Assembly: GCF_007923295.1 (NCBI RefSeq)
Contig: NZ_VOIR01000012.1
Coordinates: 1-64,000, forward strand
DNA from: Agrococcus sediminis
GTDB taxonomy: Bacteria > Actinomycetota > Actinomycetes > Actinomycetales > Microbacteriaceae
Length of the DNA: 64,000 nt
Reading direction: 5' to 3'
Shown here: positions 26,215 through 34,485 of the stretch, in pieces
Position numbering within the stretch: the stretch's first letter is position 1
Layout of the letters: every line of letters begins with the position of its first letter
The notes under the pieces: model-generated
Database searches by the model: none
Told to the model about the DNA's origin: nothing
Seen by the model: the letters and a program-made list of their open reading frames with translations, nothing else
Made by a program: the position numbers and the translations under genes

Positions 26215-27135
26215 CTAGAGCGTCGCCGCGCGCATCCCCTGGGCCGCGAAGTCGCGCACCGTCTCGGCGAGGCCGATCCGCGGCCGCCAGCCGAGCTCGT
26301 CGCGCAGGCGCCCCGCGTCGCCGACCACCTCCTGGGCGTCGACCGGGCGACGCTCGCCCGCGATCCGCACCCGCGGCGGCATCGGCACGCCGAGCGCCGC
26401 GCAGAGCGCGGCCAGCACCTCCTCGCCCGATCGTGCGATGCCCGAGGCGACGTTGTAGAGCGGATGCTCGAGCACGGGCGCCTCGCACAGGGCGAGGTAG
26501 GCGGCGGCGACGTCGCGCACGTCGGTGTAGTCCCGCCGGGTGGTGAGGTCGCCGACGGGCAGCGCCTCCCCCGGCCGCAGGCGCCGGAGCCCCGCGGCGA
26601 GGTCGGGCAGCAGGAACCCTTCGCCCTGGCCCGGCCCCAGGTGGTTGAAGGGCCGCACGGCGATCGTCTCGAGTCCGCGGCCCCGGTAGTAGTCGAGCTG
26701 CAGCTCGACGAGCAGCTTGCTGACGACGTAGGGCGACGCGCACGCGGTCGGCGCCCGCTCGTCGAGCGGGCCCTCCCCCGGCGCGTAGACGGCGCCGCTG
26801 CTCGCGCCGATGAGCCGCGGCCGCTCGTCGGCCTGCAGCAGCGACTCCGCGAGGTGCGTCACCATCGCGGAGTTCTGCTCGAGGTAGCGCTGCGGCTGCG
26901 CGAACGACGGCCCCACGGCGGCGAGGCCCGCGAGGTGCAGCACGACGTCGACGGGCGGGAGCGCGGAAGCCGCGTGCGCGAGGTCGGCGACGACCGCCTC
27001 GTCGAGGTCGGGCGGCGGCTCGCGCCGCTCGGAGCGCAGCACCCCCACCACGCGGTGGCCGCGCTCGGCGGCGAGCCGTGCGACGTGCCGGCCGACGAAG
27101 CCGTCGGCGCCGGTGATCGCGATCCTGAGGCTCAT
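26215..27135 (-). CDS. rmd: GDP-6-deoxy-D-mannose reductase-like NAD-dependent epimerase/dehydratase
   Basis: A 306-residue extended short-chain dehydrogenase. It has the Rossmann motif ITGADGFVGRH at residue 8, VVLHLAGLAAVG, SSGAVYAPGEG, and the YxxxK pair in SPYVVSKLLVE. FNHLGPGQGEGFLLPDLA is typical of the RMD group that reduces GDP-4-keto-6-deoxymannose to GDP-D-rhamnose. Its ATG overlaps the stop of gmd in an ATGA arrangement, so the two are translationally coupled. A reductase giving GDP-6-deoxy-D-talose is the main alternative. Confidence 0.82.
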   Translation of the reverse strand: MSLRIAITGADGFVGRHVARLAAERGHRVVGVLRSERREPPPDLDEAVVADLAHAASALPPVDVVLHLAGLAAVGPSFAQPQRYLEQNSAMVTHLAESLLQADERPRLIGASSGAVYAPGEGPLDERAPTACASPYVVSKLLVELQLDYYRGRGLETIAVRPFNHLGPGQGEGFLLPDLAAGLRRLRPGEALPVGDLTTRRDYTDVRDVAAAYLALCEAPVLEHPLYNVASGIARSGEEVLAALCAALGVPMPPRVRIAGERRPVDAQEVVGDAGRLRDELGWRPRIGLAETVRDFAAQGMRAATL

Positions 27136-28121
27136 GCAGGCACGCGCCCGCTGACGAGCTCGCGGTCGTGCGCGACCATGCGCCGCACGAGCCCCTGGAA
27201 GTCGACGTCGCGGCGCCAGCCGAGCAGCGCCTCCGCCTTCGAGGGGTCGCCGAGCAGGATGTCGACCTCCGCGGGCCGCATGTACTCGGGGTTCTGCCGC
27301 ACGTAGGGGCGCCAGTCGTCGACGCCGATCTCGGCGAACGCCCGCGCGAGGAAGTCCTCGATCGAGTGCGTCACGCCGGTGGCGAGCACGAAGTCCTCGG
27401 GCGTCGGGTGCTGCAGCATCTGCCACATGCCGCGCACGTAGTCGCCGGCGTAGCCCCAGTCGCGCTTGGGCCACAGGTCGCCCAGCTCGATCGCGTCCTG
27501 CAGGCCCGCCTCGATGCGCGCGACCCCGTCGGTGATCTTGCGGGTGACGAACTCGACGCCGCGGCGCTCCCCCTCGTGGTTGAAGAGGATGCCGCAGGAG
27601 ACGAACATGCCGTAGCTCTCGCGGTAGTTCTTCGCCGTCCAGTGGCCGTAGAGCTTCGCGACGCCGTAGGGGCTGCGCGGGTGGAACAGCGAGTCCTCGG
27701 CGTAGCCCCGGCCGGGGCGGTTGTAGTCGAGGCCGCCGAACATCTCGGAGGTCGACGCCTGGTAGAAGCGCGTCAGCCCGCCGCGGCCGGTGACCCGCAC
27801 CGCCTCGAGCAGGTTGAGCACGCCCTTGCCGGTGACCTCGGCGGTGAGCGCCGGGTTCTTGAAGGAGTAGCCGACGTGGCTGATCGCGGCGAGGTTGTAG
27901 AGCTCGTCGGGCGCCGCCATCTCGACGGCGCGGATGAGCGAGGTCGGGTCGGTGAGGTCGCCCTCGAGCAGCGTGACGGCCGGGAACTCCTCCCGGACGG
28001 CGTGGCGCTTCGGGTTGTGCTGCCCGCGGATGAGGCCGAACACCTCGTAGCCCTGCGCGAGGAGCAGCTCGGCCAGGTGTCCGCCGTCCTGCCCCGTGAT
28101 GCCCGTGACCAGCGCTCGCAT
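27132..28121 (-). CDS. gmd: GDP-mannose 4,6-dehydratase
   Basis: Converts GDP-D-mannose to GDP-4-keto-6-deoxy-D-mannose with bound NADP+. The 329-residue protein shows VTGITGQDGGHLAELLL, YNLAAISHVGYSF, QASTSEMFGG, the catalytic SPYGVAKLYGHW, and FNHEGERRGVEFVTRKI, all classical for Gmd. ATG 28121 follows a GGAGGG site and a plausible promoter. It is first of a minus-strand run gmd-rmd-rimJ-glpR-like. Assignment is firm. Confidence 0.94.
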   Translation of the reverse strand: MRALVTGITGQDGGHLAELLLAQGYEVFGLIRGQHNPKRHAVREEFPAVTLLEGDLTDPTSLIRAVEMAAPDELYNLAAISHVGYSFKNPALTAEVTGKGVLNLLEAVRVTGRGGLTRFYQASTSEMFGGLDYNRPGRGYAEDSLFHPRSPYGVAKLYGHWTAKNYRESYGMFVSCGILFNHEGERRGVEFVTRKITDGVARIEAGLQDAIELGDLWPKRDWGYAGDYVRGMWQMLQHPTPEDFVLATGVTHSIEDFLARAFAEIGVDDWRPYVRQNPEYMRPAEVDILLGDPSKAEALLGWRRDVDFQGLVRRMVAHDRELVSGRVPA

Positions 28122-28146
28122 CGCACCCTCCGTCGCTCCTGCCCTC

Positions 28147-28176
28147 ACAGTACGGTTTGCGTCACACCTTTATCAA
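28147..28176 (-). promoter_or_regulatory. Predicted promoter of the gmd-rmd-rimJ run
   Basis: Read on the minus strand, TTGATA (28171-28176) and TACTGT (28147-28152) are 18 bases apart, with the gmd ATG about 25 bases beyond the -10 box. The low-GC patch stands out from its surroundings. Confidence 0.45.
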
Positions 28177-28257
28177 ACAGTGTTCCGCAACGTCGGCTCA
28201 GGAGAGCGGCAGGACCCAGGCGAAGCCCGTTCACCGGCACGCGCTAGATTCCGGGGC

Positions 28258-28848
28258 GTGAGCGACCCGGAGCACGACGTCGAGGAGGCCAAGAGCGCCC
28301 TGCGCCGACGCCTGCGCACCGAGCGAGCCGAGCGCGGCGCGGCCTTCGCCGCCGAGCGCGCCGACGGCCTCGCTGCCAACCTGCAGGCGCTCACGCGCGC
28401 GCTCGGCGCCCGCACGATCTCGGCCTACCTCTCGCTCCCGGAGGAGCCCGACACGCGCGCCTTCCTCCGCTGGGCCGACGCCCAGGGCATCCGCGTGCTG
28501 CTGCCGGTCATCCGCCCCGACGGCCTGCTCGACTGGGCCGAGCACGACGGCACCGAGACCGTCGAGGCGACGCTCGGCATGCCCGAGCCCACCGCCGATG
28601 CGCTCCCGCCGACCGCGCTCGACGAGGTCGACCTCATGCTCGTGCCCGCGACGGCGGTCGGCCGCGACGGCTCGCGCCTCGGCGGCGGCCGCGGATTCTT
28701 CGACAAGACCATCGCCGCGATGGCAGAATGTCCTCCGGTCTATGCCGTCGTGCACGACGAGGAGCTCTTCGACTCCGTGCCGCACGCGGCCTACGACCAG
28801 CCGGTCGACGGCGTCGTCACGCAGTCCGGCATCCACCACACGTCCTGA
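28258..28848 (+). CDS. 5-formyltetrahydrofolate cyclo-ligase
   Basis: A 196-residue enzyme that uses ATP to turn 5-formyl-THF into 5,10-methenyl-THF, recycling an otherwise dead-end folate. The family signature is near the C-terminus as GSRLGGGRGFFDK, with the earlier ALRRRLRTERAER helix and ISAYLSLPEEPDT strand. The start is GTG 28258, divergent from gmd. It is followed ten bases later by the FmdB-type gene, a common pairing in actinobacteria. Confidence 0.9.
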   Translation: MSDPEHDVEEAKSALRRRLRTERAERGAAFAAERADGLAANLQALTRALGARTISAYLSLPEEPDTRAFLRWADAQGIRVLLPVIRPDGLLDWAEHDGTETVEATLGMPEPTADALPPTALDEVDLMLVPATAVGRDGSRLGGGRGFFDKTIAAMAECPPVYAVVHDEELFDSVPHAAYDQPVDGVVTQSGIHHTS

Positions 28849-28858
28849 GGAGCGCACC

Positions 28859-29131
28859 GTGCCCGTCTACGCCTACGCCTGCACCGCCTGCGGCCACGCC
28901 TTCGATGCGCGCCAGAGCTTCGACGAGCCGTCGCTGACCGTCTGCGAGGTCTGCGGCGGCGCGCTGCGGAAGCAGTTCGGCACCATCGGGGTCACCTTCA
29001 ACGGCTCCGGCTTCTACCGCACCGACTCGCGCGCGAAGAGCGCACCCGCTTCCGGATCCCCCCAGCCCGGTATGGCGAAGACGTCCGCATCGACGACCCC
29101 GTCGTCGGGCGGCGCCGGCACGGCCACCTGA
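28859..29131 (+). CDS. FmdB family zinc-ribbon protein
   Basis: A 90-residue protein starting at GTG 28859 with VPVYAYACTACGHAFDARQ. The four cysteines CTAC and CEVC (about residues 8-37) form a putative zinc ribbon of the FmdB/CxxC regulatory type, and FNGSGFYRTD is the usual end of the conserved part. The remaining tail is Ser/Thr/Pro/Gly-rich and disordered. It is co-transcribed with the cyclo-ligase upstream and perhaps with mscL downstream. The role is uncertain. Confidence 0.85.
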   Translation: MPVYAYACTACGHAFDARQSFDEPSLTVCEVCGGALRKQFGTIGVTFNGSGFYRTDSRAKSAPASGSPQPGMAKTSASTTPSSGGAGTAT

Positions 29132-29170
29132 CCGCGCCGGGTTCCCCGCACCCACACAGAGGAGGACCCC

Positions 29171-29575
29171 ATGGAGGGCTTCAAGAAGTTCCTGATGCAA
29201 GGCAACGTCGTCGAGCTCGCCGTCGCCGTCGTCATCGGCACGGCGTTCACGGCCATCGTCGCCGCGTTCACCGAGGCGATCATCAATCCACTGCTGGCGC
29301 AGGCCTTCAACGCCGACGACCTCGCCGGAGCAACGGTCGGCATCTTCAAGATCGGCCTGCTCATCGCGGCCATCATCAACTTCCTCGTCATCGCCGCCGT
29401 CGTCTACTTCGTGCTCGTGCTGCCGATGGCGAAGCTCAAGGAGCGCCAGGACCGCCGCCGCGGCGTCTCGCCCGAGGAGCCGGCCGAGACCGACGTCGAC
29501 GTGCTGCAGGACATCCGCGAGCTGCTGCGCGCGCAGCAGGCGCCGGGCGCGGCGCCCGGCTCCCCGCGCGGCTGA
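29171..29575 (+). CDS. mscL: Large-conductance mechanosensitive channel
   Basis: A 134-residue pentameric stretch-activated channel that opens under hypo-osmotic shock. MEGFKKFLMQGNVVELAVAV is the family N-terminus, with GTAFTAIVAAFTEAIINPLL forming the first helix and its end. The second helix is IGLLIAAIINFLVIAAVVYF, and a charged helical tail follows. The start is ATG 29171 behind GAGGAGG. It is slightly shorter than E. coli MscL in the periplasmic loop. Confidence 0.93.
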   Translation: MEGFKKFLMQGNVVELAVAVVIGTAFTAIVAAFTEAIINPLLAQAFNADDLAGATVGIFKIGLLIAAIINFLVIAAVVYFVLVLPMAKLKERQDRRRGVSPEEPAETDVDVLQDIRELLRAQQAPGAAPGSPRG

Positions 29576-29682
29576 CGCAGCTACCGCGAAGCTCGGGCCC
29601 GTAGCGGATGTAGGGCCAACGGCTCCCATCGGGCCGCCCTGGCATCCGCCTGCACCTGCATCTGCGGGTGCAGGTGGATGCG

Positions 29683-29892
29683 TCAGCCCCAGTGGGGCGG
29701 GACGTCACGACGCAGCTGCTCGTCGTTCTCGCTCCCGCGCTCCTGCCGCTCGACCGGCGGCTCGCCCGTGTACCCGGGCGACGGCTCGGTCGAGACGCGC
29801 TTGCCCCGCCGGCGGATGACGAGCGGCGCGGGCTGCGGCGCCGCCGCATCCGCTGCCTCCCCGCCGTCGGCCGGGCCGCCCTCGTGCGTCAC
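29683..29892 (-). CDS. Small conserved protein translationally coupled to the helicase-like gene
   Basis: A 69-residue hydrophilic protein beginning VTHEGGPADGG and ending RRDVPPHWG. Its GTG start overlaps the TGA stop of the upstream helicase-like gene in the sequence GTGA, so the two are translated together. The RRRGKRVSTEP segment followed by a charged stretch and a terminal PPHW is a pattern I associate with short actinobacterial hypothetical proteins of unknown function. There is no membrane segment or cysteine. It is easily missed because it lies in a different frame at the end of a long open antisense-looking stretch. Confidence 0.65.
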   Translation of the reverse strand: MTHEGGPADGGEAADAAAPQPAPLVIRRRGKRVSTEPSPGYTGEPPVERQERGSENDEQLRRDVPPHWG

Positions 29893-32800
29893 GACGACGC
29901 ATCCGCCCCGACGAGCTCGGCGATGCGGTCGGCGACGCCCTCGGGGTCGGTGAAGAGCTCGAAGGCGTGCACGCGCATCGTGTGCCAGCCGAAGCGGCGC
30001 AGCACCTCGGGCCGCAGCCGCAGCGCCTCGCGGAGCGTGCGGTCGCCGTCGTCGTGGTCGGCCTCGATCGCGGCGCAGATGCCGCCGTTCGCCACCACGA
30101 GCGGCAGCTGGTCGTCGTAGGAGACGTCGGCGCGGAGGCCCCGGCGGCGCAGGCGCGTCGCGAGGTCCACCATGAGCGGGTCGCCGCCGAAGAACGTCGG
30201 GGCGCGATCCTCGGCCGCGATGTCGAGCAGGATCTCGCGCAGCATCGCCGCGCCGTGCGCGAGCCGCTCGGGGTCGAGCTCGGCCGCGTCGAACGACGTG
30301 ACGATCTGCAGCGCCTTGCGGGCGCGGGTCATCGCGACGGCGAGCAGGCGCTCGCCGCCCGGCTGCCCCAGCGTGCCGAAGTCGACGTTGCGGCCGTGCT
30401 TCGTGCGGCCGTAGCCGACCGAGAAGATCACCCGGTCGCGGCTGAGCGCGCTCGCGTGCGTGACGTCGACGATGACGAACGGCTCCTCGCGGTCGGCGAC
30501 CACGAAGTCGGTGAGCTGGTTCGACGACGCGAGCGCCGCCATCACCGCCTGCTGGATGCGCACCTCGTGCTTCTCGTTGGCGGTCACCACCATGAGCGAT
30601 TCCTGCGGCCGCGAGCGCGCGTGCTGCGTGACGAGCTGCACGACCCGGTCGACCTCGGCGTCGGGGCTCTCGACCGTCGCCGCGCCCTGCTCGGGCAGCC
30701 CGTGGGCGCCGTGCACGATCGAGGCGGTGAGCGAGGCGTGCCCGAGGTAGGCGCCGGCCCACGGCAGCGCCTCGATGCGGCCCTCGTAGAAGCGCTCGTT
30801 CACGGCCGCGACGAGGTCGGCGCCGCCCGTGCGGTACGAGCGCGTCAGGTGCAGCGTCGGCAGCACCTGCCCGAGCCGCGACAGCGCCGACTCGGCGTGC
30901 AGCTCGTCGGGCGTCGCGAGCTCCTCGCTCGGGCGGATGCCGAGGGTCGAGATGCCCACGTCGAACGGCGCGGGCGTCTGCGTCGCCGAGTCGCCGAGCG
31001 CGATCACCTGCCGCGCGCGGCTGATGGCGCCGGCGGCCTCGGCGATCGTGATGGCGCCGGCGTCGGCGATGATCACGGCGTCGAAGGGGAGGCGCTTCGG
31101 CACCCGGTGCAGGTCGTACGGCGAGGCGAGCCACACGGGCGCCACCGAGCGCGTCAGGTGCGGCGCGAGGCGCTGCAGCTCGTCGGCGTCGACGGGACCG
31201 GCCTTGATGAGGCGACGCAGCGCATCCGCCTCGTCCGGGTGGTCGTCGACCGCGAGGCGCCATCCCTGCGCGACCTGGTGCGCGAGGCGTGCGCTCGACG
31301 CGTCGACGTGCGCCTCGTCGACGAGCGCGAAGTCCTGCTCGAGGCGTCGCAGCACGTCGGTGTTGCCGCGCAGCAGCGCCCGCTCCCGGCCCAGCATCGA
31401 CTGCAGCGCCGACTGCCACCATGCGAGGTCGAGCTCGTGCTCGACCTGGTCGTCGGCGACGTGCCGGTCGGCGAAGTCGGTCAGCAGCGCGTCGAGGCCG
31501 AGCCGCTCGACCGAGCTCATCAGCTCGGCCCGCTCCTGGATGTTCTGCAGCGCGTCGCTCGGAGCCGCGAGCTCGGCGATGCGCGCCTCGAGCTCCTCGA
31601 TCGGCAGGTCGACGCTGCGCACCTCGGGCTTGAGGGCCGCGTCGAGGCGGTCGAGCCGCACGACGACGTCGCGCAGGCGCGCGTCGAGCGCGGCGAGGCC
31701 CGCCGGCACCGACGGGATCGAGCCGTCGGGCGCGAACTTCGCCCACAGCCGCCGCTGCTGCTGCGCGGCGACGAGCACGTCGTGCAGGTCGGGCACGTGG
31801 CTGCCGGGGCGGATGTACTCCTCGGCGAGCTTCTTGAGCCGCCGGCGCTGCATCGCGCCGAGCGACTGGATCGCCTCGCGGCGCGGGCCCGTCGCGGTGA
31901 TGAGCTCGCCGAGCGGGCGGTCGTAGAGCGACGGCGTCATGACGTCGAGCGTGGCCCGCACGTCGGTGAGCAGCGCGACCTGGATGCCGAGCTCGGCGAG
32001 GGTCGCCGCGGGCCGCAGCTTCGTGTCGCCGATCACGCGGCGCGCCTCGGTGAGCAGCGCCTCGAGGTCGCCGCCGGAGGTGCCCGGCCCGGTCGTCGCC
32101 GACCCGGCGAGCGCCTGCGAGTCGGCGAGGGCGGCGGATGCGTCGCCCGAGGAATCGAAGGAGGCCCCGTACCAGGGCGTGTCGCTCGGCCCGTAGCGGA
32201 ACTGCCCGAGGGCCGCGGCCTTCCGCATCGTCGCCGCCACGCGCGGCCGGTCGGTCGCGAGCGCGACCGTCGCCTGCTCGCTCAGCCGCGCGCGCGTCGA
32301 CGGCGGCGTCGGCAGCATCGCGAGCCGCGACAGCTCCTTGAGCGCGTCGAGCACCGACACCTGCAGCTTCGGGTCGACCCGCTGCAGCGCGGCACGGTAG
32401 TCGAGCAGCACCTTCCGCAGGCGCAGCATCGCCTCGTCGATCTCGCCGGTGTCGGGGCGCTCGGACTGCTCGATGCGGCGGATCGCGCCGATGAGGTCGC
32501 GCCGCAGCGTCGCCTCCGAGACGGCGAGCGACTCGAGCTTCGTGCTCGCGAGCCGATCGCCGATGTCGCGCAGCGTCGCTCGGCGGGGGCTGACGACGAG
32601 CACGCGGCGGTCGTCGCCCACGAGCGCCGCGATCACGTTGACGATCGTCTGCGTGAGGCCCGTGCCGGGCAGCGCCTCGACGACGAGCGAGTTGCCGGCG
32701 GCCGCCTCGGCGATCACTGCGTCCTGCTCGGCGTCGGCGTCGAGCACGAGCCGGTCGACCTCGGGGTCGCGGCTGTCCTGCGGGGTCTCGTCGACGCCCG

Positions 32801-33740
32801 CGCGGCCCTCGCGCACGCGCCACGCTGCCTGCTCGTCGCCGCGCACCGCGTCGAGCACGTCGTGCGGCTGCTGCTGCAGGTCGGCGGCCATCGGCTCGCC
32901 GACGTCGGCGAAGGTCGAGGCGAGCAGTCGCGCCTCGACGGTGAAGCCGGGCACGTGCGCCGCCGCCTGGCGCAGCGCGTCGAGCACGGCGTTGGGCGTG
33001 AAGGTGCCCTCGCCGGAGCCGAGCTCGATCAGCTGCCGCTCGTCGAGCCGCACGCCGTGGTGGCCGCGCAGGATGCTCGCGATGCGCGGGTTGACGAAGG
33101 GGCGGCCGAGCAGCTGCAGCTCGAAGTCGCGCCCGCGGCGGCGCACGACGAGCGGGCGCAGCAGCACCGGGCCGTACACCTCGCCGCGGCCGCCGCCGGC
33201 GTCGGCGTGCGGGAACCGCGCCATGCCGATGCCGAGGTGCACGGCGTCGATCGAGCGGGCGGCCGCGAGCTCGATGCCCTTCGACGCGATCGCCGCGGCC
33301 GCCGAGCGGGCGGCGCGGAGCGCGAGGTCGTCTCGGATGAGGCTCGAGAGCGCCGTCGGCCGGCCGGTGATGAACTGGGCGAGGCCGCCCGGATGCGTCG
33401 TCGAGAGCTCGATGCGGGTCGCGGTCGTGTCGATGAAGTCGGTCAGCGGGCTCCGCCCGCCCACGCGCCGGAGCGCATCCGCCCACGCCTGCCACTCCCC
33501 CTCGCGCCGGCGCACGCGCGGCGCCGGCTCGGCGGCGGCCGGCTCGGGCGCGAGGCTGCGGTCGGGGCCGGGCTCGGGGGCGTCGTGGGCGTCGAGGATC
33601 GCGTCCTCGGCGGCGTCGGCCACGGCCTCCGCCTCGTTCAGCGCAGCGCGGTCGACGGCGGCGCCGCGGGCGCCCGCCGTCTCGTGCGTCGCCTCGTCGA
33701 CGGGCCCGTCGCCCCGGATCTCGGTCTCGTCTTCACGCAC
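29889..33740 (-). CDS. Superfamily 1 helicase-like protein with degenerate ATP motifs and C-terminal nuclease-like domain
   Basis: A 1283-residue protein related to UPF1/DUF4011-type SF1 helicases. A disordered acidic N-terminus (1-75) precedes the core. At about residue 350 the P-loop reads LPGTGLTQT where GTGK(S/T)QT is expected, so the lysine is replaced by leucine. Near 888 the Walker B region reads FDAVIIADAGAITIAEA instead of D-E-A-S. Later VIALGDSATQTP and LLAVAMTRARKAL (near 1133) keep helicase motifs III and VI recognisable. From about 1165 a Vsr/REase-like fold is suggested by GGDPLMVDLATRLRRRGL, CAAIEADHDDGD and LRRFGWHTMRVHAFELF. The start is GTG 33740. Probably a nucleic-acid-binding or nuclease protein; the helicase activity is doubtful. 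Confidence 0.75.
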   Translation of the reverse strand: MREDETEIRGDGPVDEATHETAGARGAAVDRAALNEAEAVADAAEDAILDAHDAPEPGPDRSLAPEPAAAEPAPRVRRREGEWQAWADALRRVGGRSPLTDFIDTTATRIELSTTHPGGLAQFITGRPTALSSLIRDDLALRAARSAAAAIASKGIELAAARSIDAVHLGIGMARFPHADAGGGRGEVYGPVLLRPLVVRRRGRDFELQLLGRPFVNPRIASILRGHHGVRLDERQLIELGSGEGTFTPNAVLDALRQAAAHVPGFTVEARLLASTFADVGEPMAADLQQQPHDVLDAVRGDEQAAWRVREGRAGVDETPQDSRDPEVDRLVLDADAEQDAVIAEAAAGNSLVVEALPGTGLTQTIVNVIAALVGDDRRVLVVSPRRATLRDIGDRLASTKLESLAVSEATLRRDLIGAIRRIEQSERPDTGEIDEAMLRLRKVLLDYRAALQRVDPKLQVSVLDALKELSRLAMLPTPPSTRARLSEQATVALATDRPRVAATMRKAAALGQFRYGPSDTPWYGASFDSSGDASAALADSQALAGSATTGPGTSGGDLEALLTEARRVIGDTKLRPAATLAELGIQVALLTDVRATLDVMTPSLYDRPLGELITATGPRREAIQSLGAMQRRRLKKLAEEYIRPGSHVPDLHDVLVAAQQQRRLWAKFAPDGSIPSVPAGLAALDARLRDVVVRLDRLDAALKPEVRSVDLPIEELEARIAELAAPSDALQNIQERAELMSSVERLGLDALLTDFADRHVADDQVEHELDLAWWQSALQSMLGRERALLRGNTDVLRRLEQDFALVDEAHVDASSARLAHQVAQGWRLAVDDHPDEADALRRLIKAGPVDADELQRLAPHLTRSVAPVWLASPYDLHRVPKRLPFDAVIIADAGAITIAEAAGAISRARQVIALGDSATQTPAPFDVGISTLGIRPSEELATPDELHAESALSRLGQVLPTLHLTRSYRTGGADLVAAVNERFYEGRIEALPWAGAYLGHASLTASIVHGAHGLPEQGAATVESPDAEVDRVVQLVTQHARSRPQESLMVVTANEKHEVRIQQAVMAALASSNQLTDFVVADREEPFVIVDVTHASALSRDRVIFSVGYGRTKHGRNVDFGTLGQPGGERLLAVAMTRARKALQIVTSFDAAELDPERLAHGAAMLREILLDIAAEDRAPTFFGGDPLMVDLATRLRRRGLRADVSYDDQLPLVVANGGICAAIEADHDDGDRTLREALRLRPEVLRRFGWHTMRVHAFELFTDPEGVADRIAELVGADASS

Positions 33741-33902
33741 ACCGTCACGATAGCCACGCGGCCGGGAGCCGCGCGGGTGCCACACCGCCTGGTGCCACGG
33801 CGCGTGGAGGACACTCCAAGGTGGACCCGGTTCCATGGCCTGCGTCAGCGACGGGCAGCTGGGTGCTGCCCGATCCGACACCCCGACCAGGGAGGAGCAG
33901 CC

Positions 33903-34394
33903 ATGACCCGCTCGGAACAGACCGACGCACACGAGCAGTCCGGGCATGGCCCAGCACGGATGTACCTCAAGTTCGGCGCGATCCTGCTCGTCAGTCTCGG
34001 GCTCATGTGGGTGCTCTCGATGTCGATGATCCGCGAGCTCGGGCACTTCACCTTCAACATCAGCAACTTCTACATGGCGCTCATCATGGTCGCCGCGATG
34101 GGGATCGTCATGACGATCGGCATGTGGTCGATGTTCCCCAGCAGGAAGGCGAACATCGCCATGGTCGTCGGGTTCGCTGCCCTGTTCGTCGTCGCCCTCC
34201 TCATGGGCAGGAGCGAGGCGTTCGTCGGAGACAAGGGCTTCCTCGAGTCGATGATCCCGCACCACTCGCGGGCGATCCTCGTGTGCCAGGAGTCGGACAT
34301 CACCGACCCGGAGATCGTGCAGCTGTGCGACGACATCGTCGAGGCCCAGCAGGAGGAGATCGCGCAGATGGAGGAGATCCTCGAGCGCTACTGA
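33903..34394 (+). CDS. DUF305 membrane protein
   Basis: A 163-residue protein with three hydrophobic helices (about residues 20-40, 50-75 and 85-102) and a C-terminal DUF305 helix pair. That part contains SMIPHHSRAILVC, where the family's M-x-P-H-H-x-x-A metal-binding element is seen, and ends in a Gln/Glu helix that closes on EEILERY. DUF305 proteins recur beside copper genes in actinobacteria. The start is ATG 33903 behind GGGAGGAG. The copper-store gene follows 91 bases later. Confidence 0.78.
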   Translation: MTRSEQTDAHEQSGHGPARMYLKFGAILLVSLGLMWVLSMSMIRELGHFTFNISNFYMALIMVAAMGIVMTIGMWSMFPSRKANIAMVVGFAALFVVALLMGRSEAFVGDKGFLESMIPHHSRAILVCQESDITDPEIVQLCDDIVEAQQEEIAQMEEILERY

Positions 34395-34485
34395 CGTCGG
34401 ACGGGCCGGCGGCGCGAGCTGCGCCGCGGGACCGGACGGACAGGCTGCGACCGTCGCAGCCGAACTGGAAGAAGGAGAGAGAACG

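Noticed and set aside
29967-33900. Plus-strand open frame running over the helicase-like gene
   Set aside because: Composition is Arg/Val/Glu/His-rich with no motifs; it is the antisense shadow. Only its last part, from ATG 33903, is a real gene (DUF305 membrane protein).
33741-33902. A MerR/CueR-type operator with a 19-base spacer before the DUF305 membrane gene
   Set aside because: Short inverted pieces (GGAGG...CTCC) are present, but no dyad of the needed length and spacing can be drawn.
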